DNA of 64,000 bases from Trichoplax adhaerens (GCF_000150275.1 NW_002060950.1:1786106-1850105), one strand, 5' to 3'. Shown: positions 12,381 to 25,033, counted from the stretch's first letter. Notes: generated by a model not told the origin, from the letters alone. Numbers and translations: made by a program.

Positions 12381-13252
12381 TGCCTGTATCAAGACTGTCC
12401 CATGTCCATGGACAGTACGAGTCCATGCTACAGTACTGTCCTGTCTGGACTGTACACTGTACACTCAAGCATCCATGCATTGCTCAATACTGTCCAATAA
12501 CTGCTAATGAATGGACTACTACAACTGACAACTGACTCTTTACCTGTGCTGTACGATCACAATCTTGCAATGAAGTGAAAACGCAAATTCACTGCTGCCT
12601 ACTGATCTTACTGGAGATCCACTGTAGTACCTTACCTAGTGTCTGTATTATGTCTGTCTGTTTTCACAACTGCCACGGTCGCTCTATGACTTGCTCTACA
12701 GTACTGGACGCATGACTTGCAGCAAAGGTCACCCGTCATTTCAAGTTACCGTTATGCAAGTCACTTGGGCTACAGTGTACAGTGCAGCCTAACTACAGTA
12801 CTGTACTGTACACTGTAGGCTACGGTACGTTGTTGACAAGACACTTGACAGAGGTAGACTACAACATCAAGAGCTTTGCCAAGTTGTACAGCCATCTCTA
12901 TGACTGCTACACTACTGTATGCAACATAGCATAGCAATAAATGCTGCAGAAATGAGCTCATCTGCAAAGCCTAGCAAACAACTGCTCTCCATCATCGTTC
13001 ATCTTGGTGCTTCTTATCCATGCTAACTCAATATCTTCAGCTTGCTTATTGCTATCATACTGCTTACTAGAGTAACATCAATCCTGTTCAAGCGTTGGCA
13101 TACGCAATCTTGTATTGAATATGGCCATAAGATGTTATCATCAGTTGTAAGGAAGGATAACCTGGGCATCCAAATGAAATGCTTTGCAAAGAATTAATCT
13201 ACAATCAATCAATCCATTCTGAATTCAAGACGTAAATCATAAGGGAAAAGAA

Positions 13253-15822
13253 ATGGCTACTACGGATAGCGATACGCATAATGTTGATAGACCACTTGAA
13301 TGGTTTGATGATGAAAGAATGAACTTTATGATGTCTGCATTTCCAAGCAATCGAGAGGTTAATTGTGCTCATTGGGATAGTAAAATGAACTTTTGGAAGC
13401 AATGTATTCTGCGTTATTGCCAACATCATCATCATATTGACATGAATAGAAATCAACTTAAAAGTATACTGACTAGAAATGGTCGTCAACCACTTGGCCT
13501 AAATTTAATCATAGATCATATGCTGAGTAGTAATCAACTCATTCCTACTAGCGAATTTCAATCCTCTTCCATGTGGATACGATACTTGAAAAAATCCGTC
13601 ACTTGGTTTCAAAACTATTTTATCGGACCTCCTTCCACTACAAATCAATGGATTGTACTACCAGTAATCAAGGTTGAATAAAATAGTAACCACTTTTCTT
13701 TCCAATTCCACATTACTAGCTAGCCTTTTATTGATGTTAACAAGCCCTACTTTAATTCATGCATGGATGCAGTACGGTAAAAATGTTGCACAGATTCTAC
13801 AAGCATTCTACAAGCTTGTCTTCTTGCAAACCGCCAAACACAAATACTGTATTAATAATCAACATGTCTAATTTGATCACGTCTGAGTTACTTCTTGAAT
13901 ACTTTCAAACAACCAATAAAATGCTTCAATTTGGATGTACTACCAGCGTAAAATAGCATTTTCCAATCAATGTCTATATCATACATGCAATGACTAATTT
14001 GTAATTCTACCCTTTTCTGCTAAATGATTAGGACGTAGCGATGTCAGTTGTGGATGAAAATAATCAACGATACAAGGATGAACTCTTCAATTATATTGTA
14101 CCTTGGATCCAGCTCAAAAATTATCAATCTTTAAAAAGATACTCTGATGCGGAAATTGAATCCATTTTAACCTGGCTACAAAATGAAAATTACTGTACCA
14201 TAAGCCTTGTTAATAATTCCGTCAAGGTTCACAATAACTCATTCTTAATTTTATTCATTTACAAAGCCTATACCAATGATTTAAAAAAATGGTTTCCTTC
14301 TATTTTGCACATAGACTATTCAATTTTGTCAAAAACATGATACCTTGACTTGCGATGCAAAGGAAGCAATCATGGCTATTGGACAGTAAGTCAAATGATC
14401 GGGACTCTTAAGCTTTCCATGATACTATAATCTGTGTACACTTCCACCATGCTTGATATCGGTAAATTGTCTCTGTTCGTCTCTACTGCAGAATTAAAGC
14501 ATTCATGGCTATATTGCAAACAAAAATCGACCATCACAGCCAGCTTATGAAAAGGTCAGAATAATTACGATACTACAACAAACTATCAGTTGCATTTCTT
14601 GCCCGAGTTAGCTCTATACAACTATGATAAGCAAATAGAAATTGATGGTAGTAGACTTGACCTATAAATTTAGCCATTTAATGACAATTTTAATATATAC
14701 TGTAATTATAAATGAAAACGCATGCTAGTCAATTTCCTGACACTATCCTGTAGATAATCTTCAATTTCTACTTTTACAGCCATAAAGAAAGGGCTTTAAA
14801 ATATTGGAAAGATAACATGAAGGACTCGGTACAAAAAGCAATTCGTCAATACTATATAATAGGATAGATATACTTGTTTACACCTAGCCGTAAGACAACT
14901 TAGTGTTATCCAATAGTCCTGGTTTTCAATGTCTTCACTTTAGTCTATCTACGCGTATATTGTTTTACTTAGGCTAGAGCGTCGTTATCAACTAGTAAGC
15001 GACATCAACAAAATGTCCACAAGTGTGAACTGAATTATCAAAATTTATCCATGCATTTACAACTTATTGATGATGCCATTTCAAATGGCCAGGTAAATTT
15101 CTTACATAATTAATTATATACGGGTATATTTAATTATAATCAACTTCATATCATTCTTTAGTACAATGTAAACTGCAATCTGTCCGTACTATTTCATAAT
15201 TGCACTATTATTCAATATGAAACGTATTTATTCCATAGATATTGAAAGTATACGAAATTACTACAAAAGCTCTAAATCGCATAACAACAAAAAATGAAGA
15301 TTTGTCTAGCGAAAACATTGCAAAAATTCTAACCGATTTCGATATTGTGAGTATTATAGCTTACTTCTTACAAAGTAATACCACCTAGTGCTCAATAGAC
15401 TGTGACTTTATTTCATTCTAGGCAATGGATGATATCCAAGAGATGAACGATAGTATTACTGGAGGTATTTTTCTTTCATGGCTAGATTTCTGTTTACATG
15501 AAATGGTGTTACTCATCCATCACTTGTATAGCAGTATTTCTGTTATCACAATTGAACTTCACTCTGAACTTCCTATACCACTATATTCGCCATAGATCAT
15601 TCACTAAATCAATCAGAAATGGACGAATTAAATAAAGAACTGCAAAATTTTGAACTGGAAGATACAGATAAAATAGAAAAGGTCTGTGAAAAACCTATCG
15701 ACGATGGCTTGCAGGATTCTACGCCTACTGTGCCATCGCCTATACAGACTACCGCAACTCCATCTATAAAACCAAGGAAGATTACGGCAAAAGTAGCCCG
15801 TGCTAGTCTTGTCGAAAGTTAA
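13253..15822 (+). CDS. CHMP7: Charged multivesicular body protein 7 (CHMP7), complete
   Basis: Ten exons: 13253-13672, 13773-13865, 14032-14226, 14315-14385, 14492-14554, 14780-14828, 14973-15092, 15239-15346, 15422-15464, 15596-15822; about 462 aa (vertebrate CHMP7 about 453). The first 230 residues resemble the ESCRT-II-like winged-helix half: RMNFMMSAFPSNREVN, HWDSKMNFW, PLGLNLIIDHML. From about residue 260 comes a Snf7/ESCRT-III half, with QTKIDHHSQLMKR, HKERALKYWK, an ungapped fit through ARASLSTSKR, then MDDIQEMNDSI and an acidic segment MDELNKELQNFELE. Family role: recruits ESCRT-III to the inner nuclear membrane for envelope sealing, and acts in endosomal sorting. Exon 2 is the weak point: its donor GTCTAA is poor. 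An alternative splice (donor after 13848, acceptor before 14039) also keeps frame. An 11-bp tandem duplication lies inside exon 2. Confidence 0.9.
13794..13815 (+). repeat. Perfect 11-bp tandem duplication inside CHMP7 exon 2
   Basis: ATTCTACAAGC occurs twice in direct succession. Because 11 is not a multiple of 3, both the chosen frame (...QAFYK) and another frame (...RFYK) read FYK here, which makes the exon hard to frame by eye. Confidence 0.9.
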
Positions 15823-17599
15823 CTAAATATTCTTTGTATAAACGTAGCCGGTATATACTGTACTGAACAATTATTACTATACGACTACCCTATTTATTAC
15901 TCTTTACTGAAAAAAATTAAGCAATCTTACCACTTGATGTAAAGGCATTATCGAATATTTACCTGCCTTTGACTAAGTTATTGCAGATATTAAGCTACAA
16001 TGATACTGTTAAATAACAATGTAGTTCTGTACCATTTAATAGAGAATTAAAAGGTGTACCGTAATAATTGTACTATAATTACTCTGAATTCCTAAAGATA
16101 GATAGCGTCCAATTTATGCCTATGTGCGTATTTCAACTTTATCCTATAATTTAACCTAAAGTACCGTAATTCATTGCAGACCTCAATTTCCCTAGCAAGG
16201 AGGATATTTTAATGGATTTAGTATAATATTATAAATCAAAAATCTTGATTTACAATATATTACATTCTAAATGTATAAACTGATTTTTTGTTGTACCATA
16301 ATAAGGAATACATATAAATTTCTTTCTATAAAAATTTTGAATAGCCTGTATTGTTGAACTTGTTACGTTAACTGGCATTGTAACATGTACACTACCCATT
16401 TCTAATCGCACTATTGCAATAGTGCGATCTTAACAATAATGAAATGCTCTCATGCCTGATATTAAACATTAGCACGATAAACACACCTTTTTAGCACAGT
16501 TATACTCAAGTCTGATAGTCTCTAAACTAAGCTATAATAAATCAAATAATGTACTAGATACTACCGTAGATACAGTAGTCTAAATAACTTTTACACTATC
16601 TGAATGGGAAACGAGCTTCGTTATTTAAAAGAGTCAATTTGCAATATAATACTGTACGTACACCACAAACTTTTATACCTAGCTAAAATAGAATAACACG
16701 CTTGGGTTTTAGCAATGCTTCAATCGATTACATATTTTTAGAGACGTTACTTTATTCAGGTCAGTGTCAATTCTGTGTACAGTAAAAATTAAGTTAAAAT
16801 AATACTTAGCAAATGTAGACATTTACATATAAAATTGATCAAAAGCTAACATGTAACTTCTACAACAATATCTACGTAATAAGTCAATACAAATAATTGA
16901 CCAGCTAAATGGGCACATTCCTTGCTGTTGCTATTCACAAATTAATAACTGCCCCACATCTTAGTGATTTTCATTGTACCTACACCATAAGCTAGGTCCA
17001 TAGCTCACGGCGTAACACAATAGCAACTTCTTTCACAGGTTAGCGCAATATGGTCAGCTAATAATATACATCATACCGAGATTACTGCAACAAGGCGAAT
17101 CCGTATTTGTAGTGCAAATAATATATAAATCTATCTATTAAGAATCAACCTTACAGATAAAATAATCTTTCCGGAAAAGCCCAAAATCTTACATGGCAAT
17201 AACTCAATCGATTGGTCAATATGATCTGATACTATTCTTCTAACTTATTAATATGATAGCTGCACTATTGCCGAATACTATAACATGGGCAGCAAAATAG
17301 CTTGCTATTTCCCAATGAAAATGACAAGATACAAATGTAAAGAAATAATCCGTAACAGCCATCGATTTACAAATAGTATGTACTAATTGTTACTTTAGTC
17401 CTAATCCTGGTATTGTTTGTACAGTATATGGTTATAAATTAAGTATATATTTAACTTGAAAAGATTTATTATGCACAAGCAATCTAAAACAGCTTCTTGT
17501 GAGACGATACCATAGTGGGATAACTGATACTTTAAATTCAGTCAGTAAAAGCATACCAAATTCTAATCATAATAATCTTAAACCTAATTTGGCACAGTA
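15823..17599. other. Convergent intergenic region between CHMP7 and NF-YA
   Basis: About 1.8 kb of AT-rich sequence. A reverse-strand AATAAA at 17465-17470, 130 bp past the NF-YA stop, is a likely polyadenylation signal. The short perfect inverted repeat CGCACTATTGCAATAGTGCG at 16408-16427 is the only other structure seen. No coding segment found. Confidence 0.55.
17465..17470 (-). other. Candidate polyadenylation signal of NF-YA
   Basis: AATAAA on the reverse strand, about 130 bp downstream of the NF-YA stop codon. Confidence 0.4.
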
Positions 17600-20500
17600 T
17601 TACGATTTCTCGATGCCGTTGCTATTTTCGCCTTGTCCAACGCTATTTGAATGTGAAGATTTATTGTTAATACTATCTGGATTAGACATATCATCGCCTC
17701 GCTGTCCTATTTGATCGCTACTAAGATCGCTATCTGAGACCATTTTCTCCGATTCTTCTTTAGTTATGAATCTACCACCGTTACTTCGTCGCCGGCGACA
17801 AGCATGCTTATGTCGAGACTCATGAAGATATTTCTAAATGAATCCAAACAAGTAATATAATCAATCAATCAATAAAGGTGTCAAAATTATATACCAGTAA
17901 GAGTATATACTATAATAAAGTTGGTATACTATTACTCTATTCATTAGGAAAGTAACGTGCCTAGAGCGAAAACAAGTCAGAGAATGTATCATCTAATTGC
18001 AATGGTATGAACTACTAATTACTATCCAAATTTAACATACTTTTCGATTCTTTGCTAATCTTCCCTCACTTTCCATTCTTGAGCGAGCTTGCCTTCGCTT
18101 TAAAATTCTGTGGTATTGTTTTGCGTTTACATACAGCGGTTCCTCCATAGCTTCAACTTGAACGGGTACACGCTGATTATGAGGAAGACTTTGTCCATTC
18201 ATCTGTATAGAATTATAATACATCATCATCATCTGGCGCACATAACGGCAAGCATAGTCATATAGAATGCAGTGGAGTACCACAACGTATGCCCTATAAC
18301 GTTATAGTGTAGTCTTAATAAAGCGCAACATTCATGATATAACTGTCGTCGAAACTCTTCTATTTATAGTATGATTCATTTCTATTTCATTTTTTGTATG
18401 ATAACTAAGTAAGCTCGCCCAGAGCCGTAGTGATAACACAACTCTAATAATTACAAAGTTCTTCACATGAAGCAGCTTAGTCTTGCAATTGTGCAACTGC
18501 AGCTTATCTAGAAATTACTCAGTATATTCATATACGCAGCAGATAGGCTAGCCATATGAAAGTACAGTAGTTCTTCTAGGCTACAATTACAAGGTATTAA
18601 CTTGCCATACACTGGATCGAGTCCCACTGTAAATTGGTACCCTATTCATACACAACCTTGGTCAATGAATAATTTATGATTGCTTACGGTAACGACGCAG
18701 TGTACAATGATATAATGTGCTAAATGGATACTTTAAATGCTTAAATATTTATAATCGCTAGCTATACAACTTGTGTTTACTACGTATGATCAGTCCTGCT
18801 TTCCGCAAGACATTCACTATCAAGCGGATATTGTCACACTTTGGATCGATTTTTATCCTAAGAATGTATCCTACAAATATATATCCTTGCTCAATGGATA
18901 CTTCATGAAGAGTAATATTGTAGCTTCCAGTGATATTGTAATAACTAGCTATAAAATTCGTATATACTACCGGGTCTCCAACTATGATCAATTCTATGGT
19001 AAGTAAGACATATTCAACCAACATGGTATTACTGTAATATTTCGATTATAGGACTCTATTCTTTTGCTAAATATTTTTACAGGGTTATTCTTTTACGATA
19101 AAGGGCAACATAATGCTACTTAAACTATAAATAAGGTATTTATATTCAGGGCATTTTAATGGCATCAAAGATCTTTCAAGCCATTCAAAACGACTCATTG
19201 CATACCTACAAGTGATACTACTATAGGCTGAAAAGAAATGCATACCAAGTACAGTAGTTAGCATTGGTATTGACATCGTATCTAGAAAGTAATTACTTGA
19301 TCTAAGCACGTCACCACTCATCATCATATTAAAGAGTAGCATAGGAAACATACTCTATTCCACAGCCCAAAAGAGCAATACGGAAAGCAGTCTGCACTAG
19401 CTAATTAAGTGGCTTGGCCTATCAATGTTGGATACGTTAGAAAGAAATGCATACCAAGTACGGTAGTTGGTATTGGCATCCGGGCTACAAACAATGATAT
19501 CGTTCATCGTGTTTCAATTGTAAGCAGCTCATCATTACTCATCACTGCGGTATAGAGCATTATTGAAAATACACTGGTTATGCATTATTCATCAGTTTTG
19601 AAGTAGCTACTAGCGTTAGAAGTTAGATATGTAAGTACAATAGTTGGTAATCTAGACTGTTGTTCCATGATCCAAGTCGCTGACTACTCATCACAGCAGA
19701 AAAGAGTATTATTGAAAACATACTCTTTAATCTTTATTCATCAGTTTGAATTATTGAACAAGATAGTGAAGTGGCTTGGTCTATCAGCATTGGACGTTCA
19801 ATACGTAAGTACATTAGTTGGCATTAGTATTGACATAATTTGCTCTGTTGCTATTTGATCCAAGTAGCCCAACTACTCGTCCTTGCAGAAAAGAGCATTA
19901 TTGAAACACCCTCTTTCATCTTTATTGATTCGTTTGAACTAGCTAGTGAAATGACTTGACCGATCAGCGTTGGATATTAGATACCTAAGTACAGTAATTG
20001 GTATTGACATAATATCTAGACTGTTATCACTTTAATTAACTACTCATCCTTGCAGAAAAGAGCATTATTGAAGCACCCTCTTTCATCTTTATAGATTCGT
20101 TTGAACTAGCTAGTGAAATGGCTTGACCGATCAACGTTGGATATTAGATACGTAAGTACAGGCATTGGTATTGACATAATATTTAGACTGTTATCACTTT
20201 ATTTAACAGTCTGGAAGAGTAGTAAACACTATTGCAAACTAGGTAGCTTAACAACTTGGCTTAGCCAGGTTAGACGTTGGACAAGAAATCCATAGCAACT
20301 ACAGTTAGCATGGACATGATACAGTATCTACTGTTTTGCTACCGTACGTACTGTAGCCTACAGTACAGTACTGTAGTAAAGGCTGCGCGATATAGATCAT
20401 CAAGGTATTGAACCGAACCGAACCGTTCCCGGTCTAGCTACACCACACTCATAGGCTAGCCATGGAGAGAGGGGTTTCGCTTTATAACCCTGGTCTATAT

Positions 20501-21580
20501 CGCGGACTACACCGAATGAACGGTAGGGAGAGTATGGTGATCGCTTGTTTTGCATGATGTTCCACAGAAAGTGCACAGTCGGTCCTTTATGACTAACACA
20601 ATTGACCGCAACCACTGTGCTATCGCGGCATAAAACGTTACTGTACTATACAGTGAAGAGTTGGAGTTGTGTAATGTCCGGTGGACAATCCTCTCAAAGA
20701 AAATAGAGACCACCGGACTTGCCATGTTTTACTGTACTTACTACATATTCTAAGCAGTATGCATTTTTTATGACCAATATCAATAAGTAATGGTAGTTCT
20801 CCCATTCTCAAAGTTCACCCAATGTATATTCGATAGAATGGTTGTTATTGCATCAATTAGACGAAATTTAGACCTCATCCATTCGCACGCATAAAACGAA
20901 CTCGATACGTACAGCACTGTATGCAAGGAGATTCATGAATGCAATACAATCAATAAAGTTGAGGGGAAAAATTCATCCAATCTGCAATTTGTCAATGTTG
21001 ATGTTGAGAAAGTCTACCAGTATCTGCAGTGCTATAGACTATTCTCAGTCGAGCGTACACAATCTAAAAATAATAGAGTCCCGTCTCAATCCTATAGGTA
21101 TCGACCATATTAGACCAACTATAGCGACCACAACACTCCATAACATGAGATCAATATTATTCAAGCAATTTTTTCCCGCTTTAAGAACAACATTGCAAAA
21201 AGATCGCTTTTACTAAAGCACTACAAAGATGCCAGCAATAATTACAATTCTACAAGTGAAGTGACTAGGAAACAAAAAAAGAACAACAAAGATTGACCTA
21301 CCAAAGCAATTTGGTGAACATTATTTCCTGTTGTGGTAACAGCAGAGTTGGGATTGAAATCCACATTACCAGCAACAAATCGTTGATCGCCGTTAAATAT
21401 TGTGTAAGCATGTTGTTGCGGTGCTTCTACAACATATAATCCTTTACCAGACGCATCATGCTGTAATAGCCCAATAGCCGAATGGGTTATCGAAGAAATT
21501 GTCGCTCCTGCAACTCCAGGTTGAGACTGAAAAGTCGATAGTTGTGGTGAACTATTCCCTTCTATGGTATTGCGATCCAT
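17600..21580 (-). CDS. NFYA: Nuclear transcription factor Y subunit alpha (NF-YA)
   Basis: Three phase-0 exons, 21580-21302, 18202-18041 and 17833-17600, give about 224 aa. The conserved core is complete. The NF-YB/NF-YC interaction helix (EEPLYVNAKQYHRILKRRQA, residue 112 on) lies in exon 2. The CCAAT-binding segment (KYLHESRHKHACRRRR then GGRF) opens exon 3. The exon 2/3 junction falls in the linker, as expected. The protein is shorter than vertebrate NF-YA (about 347 aa): the N-terminal part has only a few glutamines, not a long Q-rich activation domain, and the C-terminal tail is rich in Ser, Asn and Asp. Start is the first in-frame ATG in exon 1; the open frame continues upstream (to about 21670), so a further 5' exon is possible. 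An alternative exon 2 acceptor in the same frame lies 10 codons upstream. Confidence 0.92.
19130..20215. repeat. Degenerate tandem repeat (about 165-190 bp period) in the NF-YA intron
   Basis: Repeating landmarks in order: GATACGTAAGTACAGTAGTTGG, TTGGTATTGACAT, GCAGAAAAGAGCATTATTGAA, TCTTTCATCTTTAT and GTGGCTTGGCCTATCAGCGTTGG. GCAGAAAAGAG occurs near 19696, 19885 and 20053 (spacing 188, 167). The last two copies are the most alike; earlier copies are more decayed. Confidence 0.8.
20386..20640 (-). repeat. Possible tRNA-related or MITE-like repeat element
   Basis: CGCGATATAGA at 20386-20396 is inverted as TCTATATCGCG at 20494-20504. On the reverse strand a segment near 20630-20600 reads GCGATAGCACAGTGGTTGCGG, which fits a Pol III A box (TRGCNNAGYNGG). 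About 200 bp on, GGTTCGGTTCAATACC resembles a B box, but too far away for a normal tRNA promoter. A roughly 35-bp part including the GAACCGAACCGAACC stretch recurs at 21773-21810. SINE origin is only a possibility. Confidence 0.35.
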
Positions 21581-22435
21581 TGCTTCATAAATGAAATCGT
21601 GAAGGATTTTTGGTGTTGGAACTACTCTACCCAAACGCTTCTTCACACTACTCTGGTAATTTTTCCACAATCCTTTTTCCTACCCTGGTTAATACTGTAC
21701 TGTACTACAGTACAGTACTCTATACTGCGTACTGTACACTGTAACTGTACAGTACTAATATACTGTAGATCATAAAAGTATTGGACCGAACCGAACCTTT
21801 CTCGGGCCTAAGTACTATACTGCACGGTACAGCACCAGCGTTTTCTCTTCTTTTTGTACAGTGTACAGTGTACAGTAGTAAGTCAAGTCATGGTAGCGGC
21901 GGTGCGGTACGATACTACAGTCCAGTATCGTGTGCGCCGCGGGTCGTACAGTATCACACACCAGTACGAATGCTGCACAGATTAACAGTACTGTACAGTA
22001 CAGCATTGTAAATCAAATTCATTATGGCGATATCCTTTTTGCTCGTAAGTTGGAGTGGGCTATCTGTACAAATCTACATTGCAGTCAAAAGTGCATTGCG
22101 GCCAAAGGCGTAAATGTAGCAGAACTATACAGAGTTCCAATCGTTAGCAAAAATGATGTCACCATAAACTTTTAAGTTCAAAGTAAAATCTTTCAATTTA
22201 TATACTGTACAAGTCCCTTGGCACGGTTACAAGTGTACAGTACAGTAATAACCAGCACTGTTGGACCACTTTACGACAGCTAAATTGATAAACAACTACT
22301 AGTTTGCTAGACTGTTCATAGTTACAGACTTACAGTCCCACGATTTCGACAGATAATTTTTTGAAGGGTATCAGGTCATGTACCTTAGAAGTCGCTTTTC
22401 ATTCCGTTTCATTCTACTACTCTCTCGAAAAAAAT

Positions 22436-22600
22436 AAAGTATTTAGCTTTAGAGACTACGATACTGTTTTTTTCCTCTACAGTTGCAAATTTGCAAGATC
22501 CAACCTCTATCACGGAGCACAGAATTGGTGTCTTCTGTGCATTATTCATACTTGTAATGGGTCTTGTAATGGTCAGGTAAAAGGTCTAAAAAAAAACTCT
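22436..22600 (+). repeat. Dispersed repeat, copy B, ending beside the tRNA-Arg terminator
   Basis: Starts AAAGTATTTAGCTTTAGAG and shares with 8802-9033 the T-run, CCTCTACAGTTGCAA, TATCACGGAG and GTGTCTT segments, then AATGGTCAGGTAAAAGGTCT and an A-run. It has only one copy of the segment that is duplicated in copy A. Its A-run lies within 10 bases of the tRNA terminator. Confidence 0.7.
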
Positions 22601-22607
22601 AAAAAAA
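22601..22607 (-). terminator. RNA polymerase III terminator of tRNA-Arg
   Basis: Seven T residues on the reverse strand start two bases after the tRNA discriminator base, the usual Pol III stop. Confidence 0.8.
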
Positions 22608-22608
22608 C

Positions 22609-22681
22609 CGACCCTGCCAGGACTCGAACCTGGAATCCCCTGATTCGTAGTCAGATGCCTTATCCATTGGGCCACAGGGCC
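22609..22681 (-). tRNA. tRNA-Arg (anticodon ACG)
   Basis: A 73-nt cloverleaf on the reverse strand. The acceptor stem GGCCCTG pairs with CAGGGTC (one G-U), discriminator G. The D region contains TGGCCCAATGG (A box). The anticodon arm TCTGA-CTACGAA-TCAGG reads ACG. The T arm CCAGGTTCGAGTCCTGG holds the B box GGTTCGAGTCC. There is no intron. It would decode CGT, and by inosine CGC and CGA. Confidence 0.96.
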
Positions 22682-25033
22682 ATTGCCAACAGCTGATGCT
22701 CCAAATACCATAATGAATATGACGTCACAATTTTTTAACGGTAATTTAACGTGAAAATCATGAATTATGAATAACGAGGGCCAATGTATCGTGTAGACGA
22801 AAGAAATATCTAGCCGTTTCGGTGTACTACTATTAAAAATAGTCTGTTGTATCTAGTAAAAAACTCTTTAGACGTGCAAGGCATTTGGATTGCTATAGTA
22901 GTCATAATTACTTAATCGCTTGCCTACCGTAACGGTAACATTACGCTATGGTTTTGAACATAAAGAACATAAAGAAAGTAATTTGCCCTAAGGGGGGCAC
23001 CTGAGGAGTGAAAACCCCGTTTACATACTGTACAAGTTCCTACACTTGGGTATCTACGGTTACGCTTGTAGTGGTGTATGTATGAACTCAATGCATATTA
23101 CTGCTGTATAATTTACTGGCTTGCTATGTGGCTTTCGATATTTAGTAAAGGTACAGACCTACAGTATAGCTAGTCTTACAATGAAGCACGATATACACTC
23201 GTACAGTAAAATTTGGACTCGATTTTATGGCCATCAACTCAAAATCAGAAATATCCATGCATACCCGGTATATGTACAGTATGATGCTGTTAGTTCCTTA
23301 AACGTCATTAGCTAGAGCAATTCTTTCACTTCAGAAGACACATCTTGTAAATTCATCTTGCACTGATATTCATACATACTCTATTTACTAGCAATCTTGA
23401 CCATATTGATTCTTGTATTGATTAAAGTGTTAATAGTACTTCGTACTCTTCATGCAAATGATATCGAACATTCAACGAGTATAAAGCCCATCACCGGCAT
23501 AATTGCACTTAGTTATAATTATTATTCTTTTTCAAAAGTAAATGTCTCTATGTTGTCTTACGAATATATATATATATTAACTTTTGCCATGCAACGAATC
23601 TTGTGTAGACTTACCAGTATATCTACTACGAATTACAATTCTATACAGAAAACGAGAGAATTTATCAGTTTCGGAACTGAAATTACTCAAGCTACGCTCT
23701 ATCAATGCACCCATTATCAAACAAACAATTCGGATCGAAGCTTATTCCGTATTGGAATGTGCTACAATAATGTAATTTAGAAAATACTATAGCATGTATA
23801 ATCAGTAGCAATAAATGATTGATGCTGTAAAACGGCATTTATTGCTCTTCTAACAGGTGTTTGTATCATTCAACCATTGCTGTAACATCCATACAGCGTA
23901 ACGAAAACAATATACAACAAGAACAGCCATTAAACAGAATAATAAAACAAACTTATTACCGTTAACAAAATAAATGCAGTCCATAATAAATGTAACGACT
24001 TGGACGAATAGTTAATTACAGTCAAATCTAATCCGTTATTAGAATTTCAATCATTGTCGTATATGTTCATACCTTATTCTATTGTACAATGGATAATTCA
24101 GTCATTGACATGCATATAACAGCGATAATTGTAGAATTTATATAGAAATTAATTTTGGTACAATTAATTGATGTTACAAGTATTGATTTTAAATCAATAA
24201 AGTAAGTAAAATTGGAACGCAGTCAGTAAGGCAAATCGAAATTTCCAATCGCAAGAAAGATTTTATACATATCAAAATTATAAGTAAGTTAGTTTGGTCG
24301 TCTTGCGAAATTATTCTAGTGAATACATATGGGTAAATGGTATGAATACTACACATTCTACGCTCTTAAACTATATTACGATCGGATATTACCAGTAATT
24401 AGATCTGTATAAATTTTGTAGACATTGATGAAATAATCGGTCACAGCTAGTATTCATAACTCTCCTAGATACACGTATAATTTAGAACAACCGGAGGCTC
24501 CTGATAAATAAGCGCGTAGAAAAAAACAAAAATTTTTTACAACACCAAAAATCAATATGCTATAAATATAAAAAAACTTCATGGTAACAAAAAATTAATA
24601 TACTAGCGATACGACAACATATACTATGAATTCTAATCTCCACATCTAAATCTCACCTTAAGCCAATGAGTTAATCGGACAAACTGCATACTATGACTTT
24701 GTCCTACGCTGACACCATTACAAGTTATGATTATCTATTTTAATAAAAATGTGAAATACTATAACAAAATTATACTACAAAAATGATCAACTTATGAAAA
24801 AGAAAGACTTTGCGTTAATAACACGACCTTACATTATCTAAGGATGGAAGACATAATTTTTTAATTAAAAATTTCTTCAAATGTCGGATAGTTATTTGCG
24901 ATGAACACAAAATAAAATTTCTTTCTAAAGACTATAGAATAATAAGTAGATTAACAAAAGAAAGTCGTTATAGAATCTTGCAAGGTATTGTTAATTATCG
25001 AGCTTGTAGATTCTAAACTCCATTAGCACTCGG
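22682..25033. other. Intergenic region between tRNA-Arg and PCGF
   Basis: About 2.3 kb of AT-rich sequence. The longest open frame (23397-23780, TTG start, 127 codons) is within chance for this base composition and resembles nothing known. The part next to 25034 is presumably 3' UTR of the PCGF gene. Confidence 0.5.

Larger units (their letters stand above)
11623..13252. other. Divergent intergenic region between SRP72 and CHMP7
   Basis: Contains the 5' regions of both genes. Next to the SRP72 start lies a GA-rich tract (11638-11660). It is followed by CG-containing repeated sequence (11780-12380) and then by TACAGTA/TACTGTA-rich sequence (12420-12840). The open frames here lie in repeats and resemble no protein. 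Confidence 0.6.
18203..21301 (-). other. NF-YA intron 1, 3.1 kb, repeat-filled
   Basis: Holds a degenerate tandem array (19130-20215) and a structured element (20386-20640). The 18300-19080 part and 20720-21300 show nothing recognisable. Short open frames (for example 20935-21216) have no family resemblance. Confidence 0.65.
21581..22608. other. NF-YA 5' region and repeat-rich spacer
   Basis: Just upstream of NF-YA, 21690-21765 is a dense run of TACAGTA/TACTGTA palindromes. It is followed by a short copy of the GAACCGAACC element (21773-21810) and further TACAGTA clusters near 21858, 21980 and 22235. Copy B of a dispersed repeat ends at the tRNA. No gene recognised. Confidence 0.6.

Noticed and set aside
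11686-12507. Several 80-110-codon frames in the SRP72-CHMP7 spacer
   Set aside because: They sit in the 81-bp repeat and CG-containing spacer on both strands, and resemble no protein.
13759-13956. Other frame across CHMP7 exon 2 (RFYKHSTSLSS...)
   Set aside because: It also looks family-like because of the 11-bp duplication, but it cannot be joined in phase to exon 1, and exon 3 already supplies the matching downstream region.
20400-20725. Reverse frames containing AIAQWLR-type peptide
   Set aside because: This peptide comes from the A-box-like TAGCACAGTGG sequence of the repeat element, not from a coding gene.
23397-23780. 127-codon forward frame as a gene
   Set aside because: Starts with TTG, within chance length for this AT content, and composition (Ile, Leu, Tyr, Ser) looks random. 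No family resemblance or splice context.
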